64,000 nt of DNA from Microcyclospora pomicola. Its lineage: Eukaryota > Ascomycota > Dothideomycetes > Capnodiales. Made by a program: the position numbers and the translations under genes. Below are positions 33,369-44,571 of this stretch, one piece after another (within the stretch, counting starts at the first letter, position 1; the number at the start of each line of letters is the position of its first letter). Location of the stretch: positions 62,001 to 126,000 of the forward strand of contig NHNY01000028.1 in NCBI GenBank assembly GCA_002786065.1, written 5' to 3'. Below the pieces are notes generated by a model. It was not told the DNA's origin, searched no databases, and saw only the letters and a program-made list of their open reading frames with translations.

Positions 33369-34553
33369 ATGGCATTTCCGCAGAAGACCCCACATTGTTC
33401 CACATTTGTACATACGGTACATACTACTGCCCCTCTAGCTTCGACTTCACCTCATAGCCACATCTCACTCAATCATCAACCAAGTCGGCCGATCGAATTC
33501 CACAGAAAGAGGAGCTGTGATGGTCTGAATGAACGACCCCGCAATCTTCATACCGGTAGAGCTATCGCAGCGGGTCATGAAACGCAGTCCACGATGATCC
33601 TGTCTCCATACCGCAACCCAGCTTACAGACCACCAACACTGCGATATAAACCATCTTCGCCGGGACTTTCAACAAACGCAGTTTCTGGTGATGAACAAAG
33701 CGATCCCCAAGACGCCAGAAACCTTGCGCAAGTGAACATGGCCGCCAACACAACCGAAACAGGTGAAAGCAGTCCGAGGAGTAAAGCAGCAGACAGACTT
33801 CAGCTTTTGCACATCGACCATCGGCCATCATCGATCGCCGAGCAAGATGAGTCACCGCCATCGAAACGGATCAGAAGGCTGGAACCTCATCATCAAAGTG
33901 CTGCCATGGACCATCGCTACGCAAGATCATCCTCGCCAAGGAGTGGTTGTACAAGTGGCAGCAACCGTGCGTCAACGAGCCCCGCCAGAATCCCGAGCCC
34001 AGAAGTACCAGACACGCCATCAATAGCACTTCAACATGAAGAAACAACACAACATCAAGGACGTGGACTTGGCAGACTCGATCAAACATTCCCGACTCGA
34101 AAGCCGCACAATCCATTTGCCACGGGACGACAATACACGCCACCCTACTCTCCGGGCCGATCTCACGCAACCAAGCGAAGTCACAGCTCATCCTTCGACC
34201 TCGAAGCTGATCAATCCATAGATTCGGAAATTGCCCCCGGAACCCCGACATCTCAACCGTCTGCAGGCCGCGAACCCCCAGACCTCGACCGGACCGCATT
34301 AACCTGGCAAGACGACGAGATCACCGGGCACCTGATCGACGAGACCTCGCCCTACGACGACGGCGAGGGCATCAACGGGATCGGTTTCCGCCCCGTGCCG
34401 TCGATCGCGTATGCTCGCAGCCAGAGGCGTCGGCAGCAGATCAGCGAGTGGAAGGCCCGGGAAGCGCGCGAGGCCAGGCAGAAGCGGTCGGAGAGAAGAC
34501 GGGGGGCGAGCGCGAGCACCAGCCGGGCGATGAGGAAAGTCAGGTTTGGCTGA
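33369..34553 (+). CDS. Disordered protein with basic C-terminal helix, unknown function
   Basis: A single exon of 394 residues, rich in Ser, Pro, Arg and His. An internal ATG at 33594 (MILSPYRNPAYRPP) is a reasonable alternative start, because the preceding 75 residues look like translated leader. The most structured part is the C-terminus: DDEITGHLIDETSP, then GINGIGFRPVPSIAYARSQR, then a long charged helix (QISEWKAREAREARQKRSER) ending RRGASASTS. This block looks like the conserved core of a fungus-specific family, although I cannot name it. The basic helix and the KRIRRLEPHH stretch could act as nuclear localisation signals. Function is unknown. The alternation of disorder and a crisp C-terminal module argues for a real protein. 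Confidence 0.7.
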   Translation: MAFPQKTPHCSTFVHTVHTTAPLASTSPHSHISLNHQPSRPIEFHRKRSCDGLNERPRNLHTGRAIAAGHETQSTMILSPYRNPAYRPPTLRYKPSSPGLSTNAVSGDEQSDPQDARNLAQVNMAANTTETGESSPRSKAADRLQLLHIDHRPSSIAEQDESPPSKRIRRLEPHHQSAAMDHRYARSSSPRSGCTSGSNRASTSPARIPSPEVPDTPSIALQHEETTQHQGRGLGRLDQTFPTRKPHNPFATGRQYTPPYSPGRSHATKRSHSSSFDLEADQSIDSEIAPGTPTSQPSAGREPPDLDRTALTWQDDEITGHLIDETSPYDDGEGINGIGFRPVPSIAYARSQRRRQQISEWKAREAREARQKRSERRRGASASTSRAMRKVRFG

Positions 34554-34939
34554 GCGCATGGAGATGGTGGATGACAGGCATCGGGTTGCTTCGACAAGCT
34601 CATCTCGTGTCCCTCGTCTTGCCACAAATGGCGATGGGCGTGGCGGTCCAGTCTACGTGCATGCGGACCAGCATCAAAGATATCACACACAATGCATGAC
34701 AATTATGATCACAGCTGGATAAGAGTCCGAGAATAAACGGCGGGGCTATCAACTGCTGCCTGTAGGCGTGTTAAGTAGCATCTAATTTACGACGTGCGAA
34801 CACCATAGATCATGACCAAGTCTTCTGCATCAGCCCACCGTATTCGAAGAACCTGGCCACACACTGATGTTGAGATTTCCCGAGCTTGCGCGATCCGTGT
34901 ACTACTATGTCGGAAATTATCCCAAGTTCATCACGAAAC
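34554..34939. other. Convergent 3' intergenic region
   Basis: Spacer between the 3' ends of the disordered-protein gene (+) and the F-box gene (-). Nothing is recognised. Confidence 0.55.
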
Positions 34940-37857
34940 CTACAGCTTGCCATGTCTCGCCTTAAACAGCGCGACCTTATCATCGTAATAAAGTATTTCG
35001 CGCAGGCGGAATTTCGCGTGGCCATCGCTCGGCTCAATCTCATCGTCGGTCTCGTCATCCGCTCCATTATCATTATCATCTTCCTCCGACTCGGTGTCGT
35101 CTATATCTCCCGAATCGTCATCATCGTCGTCGTCCGGGGTGTCATCGTCACTGTCATCGTCTAATTCGTCCACGTCTGCGTCCTCAAGCTCGTCTTCACC
35201 ATGAGCAAGTCGAGATCCCGGGCGGCTGCGGTCATTTCCGCCATGGGACGTTGAGTTTCTGTTCTCGAGGATCTCGAAGCACTTGCTTACAATGCCCATA
35301 TAACAAACTTCAACTTCCGGACGCAATGCTACGACGTCCACAATCTGAAGGGCTAGCTCTCGGGGATCGAGATTGGTTCCATGCGCATGATCGGCCAGGA
35401 ACGGCAAGTATAGGGACCGCAAGTGAGGAATTCTAGGTAGCCGTTGTAAGAAGAAATGCTGTAGAAAACGTCATCAGCTGAAGAACATCCGGCGTGGGGT
35501 TGAGCTGAGAGCTCGAAGCTACTTACCCAATCACGATAATCAATAGCCATGCCCAGCTCTCTCAGTCGTGGCATTTTGCCACTGCATATAAAGCTCAACA
35601 CGTCCCTCTTCAACATCCATTTTCTCCATCTGTTCGGATGGCCTTCGCGGGCACTGCAAGTCCTCTCCGAGCTGTCGATGAGTAGCTTTTTCAAGCTTCC
35701 ACGGTGGCGCTTCAAAGGGCCCTCGAAGATGGTATCAATTAAAACCGACGAATTGTTGGCATCTTGGAGGAAAAGTACTTCCAGCGTGTTGGGTGCGAGT
35801 GTCGAACGCAGGAAGTTTATCAAAGCTGCTGACACAGTATTGGTGTGCAACTTGGTCAACTTCAACAAGTAATCCGGCTCGATTCTGTACTGTGCAGTGG
35901 ATGACTCCCTCCGCCGAGGTTCGGGGTAACCTGGGGACCGTGGTCGGGGGGCAAATGTGCGCCGCAAAGCCTTCCATAATTGATCATGATGCTGACAATG
36001 GAGCAAAGTTAGAGACGTCAGTCGAGTCCAGTCGATGGCTTTTTGTAGTACAGCAACGGATAACGGTACACGCTCCAGCTCAAGTGTCTCAAGCTGGAGG
36101 GTTCTCCTAAGATCGTCGGGGATCTTCTCGGCTACATTTGGCCCATCGTGGAGTTGACTTTGATCAGTCGTCTTTGCTGGCCTCTTCGGTGACTTGGAAG
36201 ACGATCTACCACTGACTGGACGACTACTCTCAGCATTTGGCCGTCTTTCTGGCGAGAAATATGAAGTATTTGGCGCCGCATCGCCAGGCAACATGTTTGT
36301 GAGTAGTTCTGCCTGTGCTGTTTCGGAGCGATTTAGAGGCGACTCGCCGTCAGTAGCGTCTTGTAAATTCGCCACGGATTCCATATGGCCATTGACCTGC
36401 GATCTCTGGGTGTCTGATGCTGGCTCGGCTATCACTGGGTCCTGGGGTTGATTTGTAATTTCCATAGATTGCGCAGGACGATTCAGCGCCTGCACTGATC
36501 GTCGAAGGGCTTGTCGACCACCTGCATCGTCATTAACCCTCTCGCTGTCTCGCATGTCACACACAAATCCTGTGATGACACCCAGGACTCCGCACAATCG
36601 CTTTTCACCTATTGTTATCGACCCGATGGTGGGGTTCTCGCGATCCACCTGCTTTCGGTGATGTCCTTGCCAAACGGTAGCCCACGGGCGCGAGAGTGCA
36701 TGTTGAGCAATACCTATGCGAAGTTCGCGCAGTTTGTCGGCCGACTTGCCCACTAATACAGCCATTTCATCGAGGTACGCGAGCTCATCGATGTCCACAA
36801 CGCTCAGACTCTTCAAAGGCGGCAGGACAGAAAAAGTCGGAGATTCGACACACGCTGAAGCATTAGGAAGTGTAGGGATTGTGCTTGCTAAGTGATGCGT
36901 TGCAGATGAGAACGTAGCGGCATCCATTGAAGAAGGATGTGGTACCAGCGGACTCGCTATCTCATGTGAGGTGTTGTCGTGCCATCGTACCCATACCTTC
37001 TCAAGCCGACATGGGTGACCGTCATCGCGATCGCCTAAGGACGACAGTGCAAGCCAGACATCACGAAGTATACCCGTGGGCATGTCCCAGATGAATGCTT
37101 CTAGCGAGCGCATGCGCGCCAGCGCCAATGCCACAAGTGTACCAAGCATCTTGCCTCCCTCTTTCGAGATGAGATATTCTTGCACCCAGTCCGCCGGTCC
37201 ATTCCCCAACGAAAGTTTTTTTGTGAAGTGTGCATAATGATTGCCTCTCCGCCGTCTGATCTGCTGGCCACCCAATCGCTGATGTGGAGCTTCACCAAAG
37301 ATCTCCTCGGCCATGACAAGAGTTGCCAGGCCATATGTCAGTGCATCTACGCCAAGTCGGGTCTCACCCTGTACAGGACTATCTGGCCAGACAATGTCAA
37401 AACGACTGTAGAGATGAGGAGTTGCTAAGCGATGCAGCCCACTGTGACAAAGGGATAGAGCTATGAGGTCGTTCGTATGGGTGACCTCTTTTATGATGTC
37501 CTTGAGTACATCAAGCGGCAGGTCCAGTAACTGCAGCGGTTTTCTTGCTGCTTCTTGCTTGACCCCAGCCACGTCTTTCCCTTCCACGGACACTGCATGT
37601 ATTCGTTGCTCCTTCATTTCCCCGCCCGCTCTTGTACTGAGTGATGAGCTTCCGTGATCTTCGAGTATCTCGATATTGTGTGGAAGTTTTGCTAAGTGTT
37701 CTGAAGGCGTAGCTCCTTCAGTGGCTGCGGCCGTCTGCTCCAACAAGGGAGGGTGCGGAGATGGTAGACCGTCGTTGTCCATGGGAGCTCGGTCGGGGAT
37801 CGAACAGACTGCTCCATCTGCGCAATTCGAACCATGAGTCGACGGCGGCGGTTCCAT
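34940..37857 (-). CDS. F-box protein with leucine-rich region and acidic tail
   Basis: Exons 37857-35527 and 35458-34940 with a 68-nt intron give 949 residues. The intron is in phase 0, and splicing reads MAIDYRDWHFFLQRLPRIPHLRSLYLP, a leucine-rich-repeat-like continuation. An F-box lies at about 105-155 (PLQLLDLPLDVLKDIIKEV, ending HLYSRFDIVWP). The rest has scattered leucine-rich segments (RLEKVWVRW, TLQLETLELERVPLSV, LTSLTLLHC) separated by a disordered Ser/Pro insert. The C-terminus has a 60-residue Asp/Glu-rich stretch, then a basic end. F-box proteins recruit substrates to SCF ubiquitin ligases through Skp1; the substrate cannot be inferred. The first true ATG of the frame is at 37857, since the 12 codons upstream begin with TTG. 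Confidence 0.82.
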
Positions 37858-38500
37858 GTTGGTCCTCAGCAGCGAGCTTCTACGCAGTCTCAACTGGTAT
37901 GGCTCGTTGCTGGCAGAATTGTAGGCGCCTCCATCCTCAACCAGTCCACTACAGACAGGTTGCTAGATTTGAGCACATGAGGTGTCTATCGACTATATCG
38001 CCAATTCGCGATTGTATGAGCAGACTATAATGCATGGTACGTGCGGGACAACAGCTTGAAGCCATGATTAAATGCTGTATTGTTGTCTAGGGCGACACGA
38101 CCTCCCAGACGCGCATTGCTCGGCTCATTGGACTACAAGAAGAGAAGGTAAGCCGATAGCTTCACCTCCCGACCCTATCAGAATCTACAGTACCTCTTGT
38201 GCTGTTTGCGCAATGGAACGCCGAAGACAGAGTCAGATATCAACTACGATACTCTAGCCTTGGGATCAGTCTCTATGGACGTCAAGTCACTATTGGAGAT
38301 CAGGGTAAATATCTCCGAAATGCGTGTAGTCGAATGAGAGTCGAGAATGTCAGCATCAGAGAAGTATCCCGTGTAGAACTATAGCAACTGTGTCTGACGT
38401 TTCCTCAACTTCGAACATCATCGTGTATCAGAATGAGTCACTACGGTGGACCACGATATATTCTCTACAGCCCCATGCCATCGCCGAAGTGGCAGGTTCA
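37858..38500. promoter_or_regulatory. Divergent region between F-box and ABC transporter genes
   Basis: Contains both promoters. The ABC transporter frame is open from 38330 to 38500 but has no ATG there; a small 5' coding exon of that gene could lie in this region. Confidence 0.4.
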
Positions 38501-41500
38501 ATGGCGACAGTACTCGCTGCAAGCTGTCTGACAACTGCGCTATTTTCGCTGTGTGTCAGTAGTCCACTCCGAGTAGACTCACAGCTACGAATCGTGCAGC
38601 GTTCCAAATGCCGGCCTTGCAGGAGCCACACCTACCAGGATCAGGATGGAGAAGCGTCCCAGGATACTGACGAGCCTTCGCATCATCTGTTCATCAAGAT
38701 CTCGCTCCTGGCATTACCACTATGCGCCTTCTTGGCGTCTGTTCTCGGCGCAGCGCGTCAAGCCCACAAGCCGTGGTCCTGGTTGATTGCTAGTAGTTGG
38801 GTACGTACTTGTCCCTGAGGGTGTATTGCAAGCACATTGCCGTCTCTAATATTTCGTAGGTCATCGTCTGTGTCCATACAGTCTTGCTACTATACACGTC
38901 TGCGCAAAGGAGGCGCTTCACAGTTGGTCTTCTAGTCGCACTGTCATCGTTAGTACTTACTGTAGGCCTGGCACTTAAAATATATGCTTCGCCTTATGAT
39001 CAGTCGGATTCAATTGACAGCGTGCTTCAAACGCTCCAGCTTGTCTTCGGGGTGCTCTTAATCGTCACGTCTACTTCACTGCCACGGAGACCGGCTGTGT
39101 TTTTCAATGGCGGCCTTGTCGACCGCCAGCTTACTTGCTCAGCAATAGAGAGGTAGCTAAGTCTTGTCTAGGAGGAGCGAAACATGCTGATGATTTACAG
39201 GATCTCATACTCATGGGTTCAACCAATTTTGAGGCAGGCTCGCCAATCGCGATGCGTTGAGTCTTCCGACCTGCCGATACTTGATCATCACACACGATCA
39301 CAGAACCTGAAGACGAGGTTCTCAGGTAGCCACACCTACTCTGCAGAGAATCCCCTCTGGAAGCATATCGTCCGGGACCACTTCTACGTCTTCCTAAACC
39401 AATGGTCGCTTGCCGTCATCGAGAGCGTCGTTATGATGGCGCCACTTGTATGTCTTTACAAAGTGTTGTCGATAATGGAAGAACGATCATCTGTGTCCAC
39501 GGATAACAAGCAAATCTATCTCTGGGTCGCCTGCCTTGTAATCTCCAAGCTGCTTCATGTTGGACTGGAGAATTGGTATGCTACTTAACTATTCCCACGA
39601 TCGCTCAATTGTGACCTGACACCGATCCTAGGTTGAATTGGGTCGATTTTGCGCTGCTAGCAACGCCTATAAGATCCCAGCTATCTGCACTGATCTTTGC
39701 CAAGTCCTTGCAAATGAAAATTGTGACAGGGAAGCAATCCTCGAGCAAAATGGGAGTGCCAGTCGTGGACATGATCACTAGTGCCAACGACAGCAACGAG
39801 ACGGATGTGCTGTTACCTCCAAGCGAGTCAGAAGCATTGCCAACGGAACCTGCCAGTGAAGAAGATACTGAAGAAAGTGCCGCAAACAAAGGGATTCTTA
39901 ATTTGCTGGGCGTCGACGTCCAAAGGGTATCTGAATTCTGTGGTTATAATGTCGATCTTTTACGTGGCGCGGTGAAAGTACTCCTAGCCGCAGCTTTCCT
40001 TGTCACATTGATAGGATGGTGGAGGTACGTTACACTCGATGCCGCCGCCGCTACTTGATTGTTGACCAGCTTAGCACTCTCGCTGGGCTCCTTGTCCCAC
40101 TACTTCTCCAACCGATCATCAGAGTGGCAACGCAGAAGTACACAGACCGGCAGCTCACCGTGATGAGTGCCAGAGACAACAAAGCCCACGTGGTTACGGA
40201 AGCTCTCCACGGTATCCGTCAAATCAAGTTCTCTGCGATTGAGGCCAAATGGGAAGAGCTCATCCTGGCCGCACGTGAGCGCGAGCTCCGCGCCCAATGG
40301 GATGTCTACGTGTTTGGGATTTTCTTGACGGTGTGCTGGATCAGCATGCCAACCATGATCGGCGCAACAGCAATCAGCGTTTACGCATGGCTAAGCCAGG
40401 ATATGAAGGCCTCGGTTGCCTTTACCGCATTGAGCGTGTTTTCCAGTCTCGAATGGACGATCGGTGTCATCCCAACGACGATTACCGAGATGCTTGATGC
40501 TAGAGTGAGCATCAACAGAATCGAGCAACATCTCAATTCTGATGAGAAAGTGCAAGCCCTCAAAAGAGGAGAGCGGATTGAGTTCGATGGAGCCACGGTG
40601 GCATGGCCATCAGACTCGCCCATCACATCTACGAGTGCGTTCACTCTACGCAACTTGAACTTCAGCTTTCCTCCCGGAACATTAAGGTCGGTCACATCTA
40701 GCTCATACATCTTATACTTCGCAGAGATACTGACGCTTGTCCTGCAGCGTCATTCAAGGGAAGACCGGTAGTGGCAAGAGCCTATTGTTGAATGCTATCA
40801 TTGGAGAAGCCGATATACTAGACGGCGAAGTGAGGTCTCCGTCTTCAGCCCCGATGGCCTTGCGCCAAAGCGAACGCGCAACAGCCCAAGACTGGGTCAT
40901 CCCTTCTGCATTTGCCTACGTAAGTCAGGTCCCATGGATTGAAAATGCTTCAGTTCGGTCGACAATCTTGTATGGCTTGCAATACGACAAAGATCGCTAC
41001 CGACAGGTCCTCTATGCTTGTGCCTTAGTCGACGATATCAAAATGCTGCCTGATGGAGAAGACACAGAGATTGGTGCAACGGGCATCAATCTAAGTGGCG
41101 GCCAGCGATGGCGTCTCACATTTGCACGAGCGTTGTACTCACGTGCAGGCATTCTTGTACTTGACGACATCTTCAGTGCGGTTGATACACATGTTGGGCG
41201 TCACCTCCTCCAGCACGGCATTCTCGGCGCACTTGGTAAGGGTAGGACCATCATTCTCGCAACACACCACATTGATCTGGTCGAGCGCTTTGCAGGTTAC
41301 GTGGTCCGTTTGGGACAAGCAGGAGACGAGGCAAACGCCATCGCCCAGGTACCCGATGCGTCATACCCAGCAGATCCTGTGGGAGATGACCTCAAATCAG
41401 CTAATGGGTCGGGCACATCTTCGCAACCTGCAGAGGAAGGATTGAGCGAGACGGCAGCATTACCGCGAAAGTTTGTCCAAGACGAAGTACGCCAGCAAGG

Positions 41501-43301
41501 TCATGTGAAATGGTCAGTCTATATGACATATGTCACTGCATCCGGAGGATCGTTGAACTGGATGCTTATGGTACTACTGTTTGGCTTCGCGGCGGCCGCT
41601 GTACTAGCACGATCATACTGGCTGTCCTTGTGGACAGGAACGTACACCAGGGATGATCGCACTTCAAATCTAGGACCGGAGATTTCGGCCGCATCCACCA
41701 AGCATCTGGGTTTCTATCTGGGCATTTACATCGGCATATCCGTCGTTTCCCTGGTTCTGGTCTGCTTCAAGGTGATTTTCGTCGTCCTTGCATCATTACG
41801 TGCGGCACGTCATTTCTTCGAAAGACTTACTGCGTCCGTGCTTCGAGCGCGGCTGAGATGGCTTGACACGGAGCCCGTAGGACGAGTTCTGAATCGCTTC
41901 GTTGGCGATTTCGCACTTATTGATAGCCGACTTGGTGGTGACGTTATGTGGTGTTTCAACGGCCTGCTTTCTCTACTCACCATCGTCGTCGCCGCCCTGT
42001 TCATCTCACTCTGGATGATCCTGCCGATATCCATACTGGCGTCTGCCAGCCTGTACGTCGCCTACCTATACATAGCAGGGGCCAGAGACATCAAGCGCCT
42101 CGAGTCGACCGCAAAATCACCCATGTTCGAGCTGGTCGGATCGACTCTCACAGGGCTAGCAACAATCCGAGCTTTCAATAACGCTGATGAATACATGTCT
42201 CGCATGTACGCGCACATCGATCGGTACGCCCAGTCGTCCTGGTACGTCCTGCTGTGCTCTCAGTGGATGAGCTTCAGGCAAGGCGTCCTAGGCGTGGTCT
42301 TCACCTTTCTGATTGCATTTGCTGTGGCTAGCTCGCCCAGCATCGGAGCGTCGCTCGCTGGCTTCGCTCTCAATTTTGCGCTCGACTTTTCGACCGTCTC
42401 GGAACAGACAATCAACCGCTACACCAATATGGAGCTTGATATGAATTCGACCGAGAGAGTGTTAGAATATCATGACCTCCCGACCGAACCTAAGACTGGT
42501 GAGGATGTTGACCCAGCATGGCCAACGCATGGCAAGATCAAGATAAGTGGGCTCGAAGTAGGATATGCTGAAGGTCTCGAGTCCGTACTCAAGGGCGTAG
42601 ATGTTAGCATCGAGCCTCGCCAGCGTATCGGCATCGTTGGCAGGACCGGAAGTGGCAAGTCATCTCTCACATTGGCGTTGTTCCGATTCCTCGAAGCACG
42701 GAAAGGATCAATTCAGATAGACGGGATCAACATCGCCAAGCTGAAACTGCACGACTTGCGCAGTCGTCTGGCCATCATACCCCAGGACCCTGTTCTCTTC
42801 TCAGGCACCTTGCGGTCCAATCTCGACCAGTTTGGTGAATTTCCTGATGCGCGCCTGATGGCAGCCCTCATGCGCGTGAATCTCGTGAGATCGGGAACGG
42901 GTATTCGGACTCACGATGGGAACATCTTCACGGACCTCTCTTCCCCCATAAGCCGTGGGGGTTCGAATCTCAGTCAAGGTGAAAAGCAACTGCTGTGTCT
43001 GGCTCGTGCTATCCTCGCTCGCCCCAAGGTTATTGTGCTGGACGAAGCCACTAGCGCTGTTGACATGCAGACCGACGCTCTGATCCAGCGCAGTATACGA
43101 GAAGAATTTCGCGAGAGCACCTTGCTCGTGGTCGCGCATCGATTGAGCACGGTCTCAGATTTCGACAAGATCCTTGTGTTGAGTGGAGGTAAAGTTGTGG
43201 AATACGATCGGCCGGAGGTGCTCGCCAAACAACGCGGGGCGTTCTGGAAGATGCTCGAGGATAGTGGTGAGAAAGATGCGCTCCGGCATCTTTTACAATA
43301 G
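38501..43301 (+). CDS. Full-length ABCC (MRP-type) ABC transporter, six exons
   Basis: Exons 38501-38800, 38860-39152, 39201-39575, 39632-40024, 40075-40686 and 40748-43301 give 1508 residues. Introns are 48-61 nt; intron 5 has the unusual donor GTCGGT. Order: N-terminal TMD0-like spans, TMD1, NBD1, TMD2, NBD2. NBD1 has GKTGSGKS, signature LSGGQ and LVLDDIFSAVD, with Asp where the catalytic Glu would be. NBD2 has GRTGSGKS, a modified signature LSQGEKQ and canonical VLDEATSAVD. This asymmetry, with one weak ATP site, is typical of ABCC exporters. Substrates of the family include glutathione conjugates and drugs; here the substrate is unknown. The linker between halves is long and acidic. The frame upstream of 38501 lacks an ATG for 37 codons, so the N-terminus may be incomplete. 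Confidence 0.9.
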
Positions 43302-43908
43302 ATGAAATACATCTGTATAAGCTATTTGTGTCAATTGACCTCGCCCGAAGGGCCATGGTATTGGAGATGACTGTTCGTTCCCATCATTCAGCGCCAGAGG
43401 CGCTGGCAATGCTATACTCGTGTCTTCTCCTACCCATTCCTTTTTAGTGCAAAACACAAAATACGACATGACGTGAGGACGTGCCATCCAAACCGGAAGT
43501 CGGCACAACGTGCAACCCTTTCCCCGCACGAGGTCGCACGCGCTCGCCATGAGGCAGATAAGCGACGATCACTTCGCCGCCTCGTCCGCAGCTTCCTACA
43601 CATACTTCATCGCGCGCGCCCATCTTCATTCTACCGTCACGAACAGGAGTTCATCGGTTTGCTGTCGCGCCTCCGACTTCAAGCCAAAAGGCTCAAGCTT
43701 CCTTAGCTTAAGCCCGCAGGGTACGTATTGAGCTTGGCAGCTTTATCAAAGCTTGGCGTACGCCACGTAGGACGATCAACCTCTCTGACAACTACACGTA
43801 GGCAATCAAGCTCCTCTACAACAGGACGGCAAGGCTGTTTGACAACAATCAGCAATACGTCGTATCTGCCGATAGCACCTGCAACATAATCCGATCACAG
43901 TCCTCACC
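43302..43908. other. Intergenic region upstream of a small membrane protein gene
   Basis: 3' flank of the ABC transporter gene and promoter of the next gene. Several overlapping short open frames exist but none resembles a known protein. Confidence 0.45.
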
Positions 43909-44240
43909 ATGGGTACAGCAAGCTGGGCGCTGCCCGTAGGCATTCTTGGTGGACTCTGCGGCGCTATGTTCATCTTCATCTGGATATGGTTTCCACGAAA
44001 ATGGAGAGCCGGAGTGCAAGCTGGTCGGTCATCCCAGTGCTCTGCTTTTCTATCGTGCTAACATCGATTGCAGACATGGACCGCATTGATGAGGACCGCC
44101 GGATACGCGAGGCAGCAGCGCAACAGGAGGAGGGCAATGCGGGACCACCAGTACTTGGACCTGACGGGAAGCCTGTTGATCCAGTGAAAGCAGCTCCGAC
44201 GACGTTCACCTATCAGCCACCTGCTTATACGTCGTACTGA
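43909..44240 (+). CDS. Small single-span membrane protein (93 aa), unknown function
   Basis: Exons 43909-44023 and 44074-44240 with a 50-nt intron give 93 residues. The donor is GTCGGT, the branch GCTAAC and the acceptor GCAG. The N-terminus has one hydrophobic span (PVGILGGLCGAMFIFIWIWF) ending in a basic cluster (PRKWR), so the short N-terminus is probably lumenal or outside and the rest cytoplasmic. The soluble part has a charged helix (DMDRIDEDRRIREAAAQQEE) and a Pro-rich tail ending PPAYTSY. The PPAY sequence is a good PY-motif match for Rsp5/Nedd4 WW domains. The protein could be a small membrane adaptor, but this is inference. Without splicing the ORF is fragmentary and would be missed. 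Confidence 0.7.
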
Positions 44241-44571
44241 GTTGGGGAGTATGGAGTATTCAGGAGATGAACGATTGTGCTATCAGCCATGTCCGATATC
44301 AGGTAAAGCTCTTACGAAGTATGAAATGAATTATGCCTGGTCTATCGGATCACACAGATCTGTTTAGACCAAGCTCAATCCCTTGAATCTGGCACTCGCT
44401 GTAGCTGGCCTGTCGTGGCTATCAGGTAAACCAAAGTCTTCCGAAGTGCCCGCGCCATAGTCCACTGAAACCCGCTGGAACGATACGTGCAACTCTGTCG
44501 GCAAGCATCTGGAATGAGGTGGGTCGTCGAGTAGCCACATATCCTGCTTGAAACCGAGGCCGCGTGTTGTT
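44241..44571. other. Convergent 3' intergenic region
   Basis: Lies after the small membrane protein gene. A minus-strand open frame overlaps the end of the MYND/DUF4470 gene and extends here, but it is in another frame and is probably 3' untranslated. Confidence 0.45.

Noticed and set aside
42961-42970. GTTCGAATCT resembling a tRNA B box
   Set aside because: It lies inside the conserved NBD2 of the ABC transporter, has no A box or cloverleaf, and is coincidental.
28629-43301. Possible secondary metabolite or resistance cluster built on the ABC transporter
   Set aside because: No PKS, NRPS, terpene cyclase, P450 or pathway regulator nearby; the neighbours are an F-box protein and a sensor kinase.
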